From contig JAZUAQ010000128.1 in assembly GCA_045638085.1 (NCBI GenBank), forward strand, positions 1-6,628: a DNA stretch of 6,628 nucleotides. The letters run 5' to 3'. The notes under the pieces were generated by a model. That model was not told where the DNA came from and made no database searches. It saw only the letters and a program-made list of their open reading frames with translations. Position 1 is the stretch's first letter, and every line of letters begins with the position of its first letter. The position numbers and the translations under genes were made by a program. This stretch comes from SIG459 sp045638085 (GTDB lineage Bacteria > Bacillota > Clostridia > Oscillospirales > Oscillospiraceae). Positions 5,239 to 6,628 of this stretch are shown piece by piece.

Positions 5239-6492
5239 ATGAAAAAAGTTCTCGCTCTTGTTCTGGCAGTTCTGATGGTTGTTTCCCTGTTCGCTGCTTG
5301 CGGTCAGGAAGCTCCCGCAGCTCCTGCTGCTCCTGCAGATCCCGCTCCCGCAGCTCCTGCAGATCCCGCTGCTCCCGCTGAGCCCGCTGAGCCCGCAAAG
5401 GCTGCTCTTCCCGTAAAGGCTGACTTCGCAGCCGGTCCCGAATGGGATGGCTCCGAGCCCACCAAGGAAAACGGCAACTGGGCACAGTCCTACGCTGTTA
5501 TCGATGCTCTTGCTGAGCAGGCAGCTGCTTATGCAGATGTCAAGCCCGAAATCACCTTCACCCTCGCTTGCCATGACCCCGCTGAGTCCGCTCCCGGTGA
5601 ATTCCTCACTGCTTGGGCTGACGCTGTCACCATTGCAACCGAAGGCGCAATCGATTTCGATATCGGCTACTCAGGCACTCACTCCGGCACCATGGCTGTT
5701 GTTGACGACATGGTTTCCGGCACCATCGACTTCGGCTGGACCCTTCCCTGCTACTTCAAGAACTACTTCCCCCTCACCAACGTCATTCAGAACCCCGCTC
5801 TGGGTATCAAGGATGCAACTGTAGGTTCCGCAGCTATGTGGGAGCTCTACAAGAACACCCCCGCTATCCAGGAGGAATATGACGAGGGCGAAGTCCTCTT
5901 CCTGTGGACCAACTGCACCTCTCCTCTCGCTTATAAGGGCGACAAGGAAATCGGTTCCGTTGCTGACATCACCGGCAACATCCGCGGCAACAATGGCCCC
6001 ACTCAGATGTTCATCACTGCTGCTGGCGGCACTGTTATGGGTTGCCCCATCGGCGATGTTTACAACAACATCTCCACCGGTATCTTCTCTTATGTTGTTA
6101 CCGACTGGCACGGCATCAAGTCCTTCGCACTTGCTGACCCCGGCGTTCTGAACTACTATGTTGACTCCAACGTTGGCTGCTCTGCTTATCCTCTGCTTGC
6201 AAACAACGACGTTTGGGCTGCTGTTGAAGATATGGGCTATGCTGAGGCTATCAAGTCCGTTTCTGGCGACTACCTCCTCAACCTGGTTGACATTTGGAAC
6301 CGTTGGGAAGCTGCAGGCCGTTACGTAGCAACCGCTAACGGCGGCACCATCTATGCTCCTTCTGCTGAGTCCGAGGCTGAGCTTCAGGAAGTTTATGCCA
6401 AGGTCGCTGAGCAGTGGATCTCCGAGACCGGCGGCGAAGCACAGGCTGTTTATGATGCAGCTGTTGAGCTCGTTGCAAAGTACAGCAACTGA
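5239..6492 (+). CDS. dctP: TRAP transporter substrate-binding lipoprotein (DctP family)
   Basis: This 417-residue exported lipoprotein captures the TRAP substrate. Residues 1-20 are a lipoprotein signal peptide, and C21 in FAAC is the predicted lipidated residue, so the protein is anchored on the outer face of the membrane. Residues 22-53 are an Ala/Pro/Glu/Asp tether. The recognisable DctP fold starts near I105 (ITFTLACHDPAES), continues with FLTAWADAVTIATEGAI (122-138) and GTIDFG (161-166), and includes DITGNIRGNNGP (243-254). R249 there aligns with the conserved arginine (R147 in SiaP) that holds the ligand carboxylate, so an acid is the likely ligand. The SiaP R127 position (around TSPLAYKG, 227-234) has no arginine. 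Residues 54-104 form an extra segment before the domain, making it longer than the usual 320-340 residues. Codon use is strongly biased and suggests high expression. It follows dctM by 61 bp. The ligand is unknown; a carnitine- or keto acid-like compound is only inferred from the neighbours. Confidence 0.92.
   Translation: MKKVLALVLAVLMVVSLFAACGQEAPAAPAAPADPAPAAPADPAAPAEPAEPAKAALPVKADFAAGPEWDGSEPTKENGNWAQSYAVIDALAEQAAAYADVKPEITFTLACHDPAESAPGEFLTAWADAVTIATEGAIDFDIGYSGTHSGTMAVVDDMVSGTIDFGWTLPCYFKNYFPLTNVIQNPALGIKDATVGSAAMWELYKNTPAIQEEYDEGEVLFLWTNCTSPLAYKGDKEIGSVADITGNIRGNNGPTQMFITAAGGTVMGCPIGDVYNNISTGIFSYVVTDWHGIKSFALADPGVLNYYVDSNVGCSAYPLLANNDVWAAVEDMGYAEAIKSVSGDYLLNLVDIWNRWEAAGRYVATANGGTIYAPSAESEAELQEVYAKVAEQWISETGGEAQAVYDAAVELVAKYSN
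5311..5396 (+). repeat. low-complexity Ala/Pro-coding tandem repeat in dctP
   Basis: Short GCTCCTGCA/GCTCCCGCA-type units repeat imperfectly. For example, GCTCCCGCAGCTCCTGC occurs at 5311-5327 and 5344-5360, and GCTCCTGCAGATCCCGCT at 5329-5346 and 5353-5370. They encode the flexible tether after the lipidated cysteine. Such repeats can change length by slippage in whole codons. Confidence 0.75.
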
Positions 6493-6532
6493 TTGCTGAA
6501 ACTATTTACACAAAGTAAGTAGAACCTTTTCA

Positions 6533-6562
6533 TACAGGACCCGGCCTTAACCGGGTCCTGTA
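6533..6562 (+). terminator. 12-bp hairpin after dctP, possibly an attenuating or stabilising element
   Basis: The arms TACAGGACCCGG (6533-6544) and CCGGGTCCTGTA (6551-6562) are perfectly complementary around a CCTTAA loop. It starts 41 nt after the dctP stop. The T-run (6572-6576) begins only about 9 nt after the stem, so the geometry is not that of a standard intrinsic terminator. It may be a weak terminator, or a 3' structure that protects dctP mRNA while letting some transcription into the next gene. Confidence 0.6.
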
Positions 6563-6609
6563 CCCTTAAAATTTTTCTTTCTTAAAATTTTTATGCACTC
6601 TTTATTCAT

Positions 6610-6628
6610 CCTTTTCGAAAGGGGAAAT
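6610..6628 (+). promoter_or_regulatory. possible ribosome binding site of the next gene at the right edge
   Basis: GAAAGGGG (6617-6624) is a plausible Shine-Dalgarno sequence 4 nt from the window end. No start codon is visible because the window stops. A five-base stem CCTTT/AAAGG with a TCG loop (6610-6622) covers part of it and could limit access. A following gene is likely, perhaps the missing DctQ subunit, but that is inference. Confidence 0.35.

Noticed and set aside
5311..5396. Repeats considered as a CRISPR or regulatory repeat array
   Set aside because: They are imperfect, lack spacers and lie in frame inside the dctP tether.
5161..5574. Minus-strand frame of 137 codons opposite the dctP start, rich in Ser, Gly and Cys
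   Set aside because: It arises from the Ala/Pro repeat read backwards; the plus strand has a clear lipoprotein signal and ribosome binding site.

Overview
The window looks like part of an anaerobic Bacillota genome, probably class Clostridia and perhaps Oscillospirales. The support is indirect: strong AGGAG-type ribosome binding sites on every gene, AT-rich intergenic DNA against moderate-GC genes, a Gram-positive-style lipoprotein signal (MVVSLFAACG) followed by an Ala/Pro-rich tether, and a TRAP transporter next to acyl-CoA-type catabolic genes. No rRNA, tRNA, CRISPR array or mobile element was seen.

Layout. Positions 1-1390 (minus strand) hold the start of a catabolic operon. A beta-keto acid cleavage enzyme (BKACE/DUF849, 1390 to 461) is followed after 26 bp by the N-terminal part of a 3-hydroxyacyl-CoA/carnitine dehydrogenase-like oxidoreductase (434 to 1), which runs off the left edge. 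Positions 1391-1601 hold candidate promoters for that operon and a strong 15-bp-stem terminator that separates it from the regulators. Positions 1602-3444 (minus) hold two different LysR-type regulators in tandem, 25 bp apart. Positions 3445-3809 are a divergent control region with a good promoter for the regulators and repeated ATTCG and TGCAT half-sites. Positions 3810-6492 (plus) hold a TRAP transporter: the large permease DctM, then after a gap of about 60 bp a DctP-type binding lipoprotein. Positions 6493-6628 hold a perfect 12-bp hairpin and, at the very edge, a possible ribosome binding site for another gene.

How it may work together (inference). An organic acid would be captured by DctP and imported through DctM and a small DctQ subunit that is not in the window. 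The dehydrogenase would oxidise a 3-hydroxy acid to a 3-keto acid, and the BKACE would cleave it with acetyl-CoA to acetoacetate and a new acyl-CoA. One or both LysR regulators would sense the compound. The same logic is known for L-carnitine (dehydrogenase plus dehydrocarnitine cleavage enzyme), but nothing here fixes the substrate. The most notable points are this possible uncharacterised uptake-and-cleavage locus, the M-P gene order without Q, the long N-terminal extension of DctP, and the structured divergent control region.
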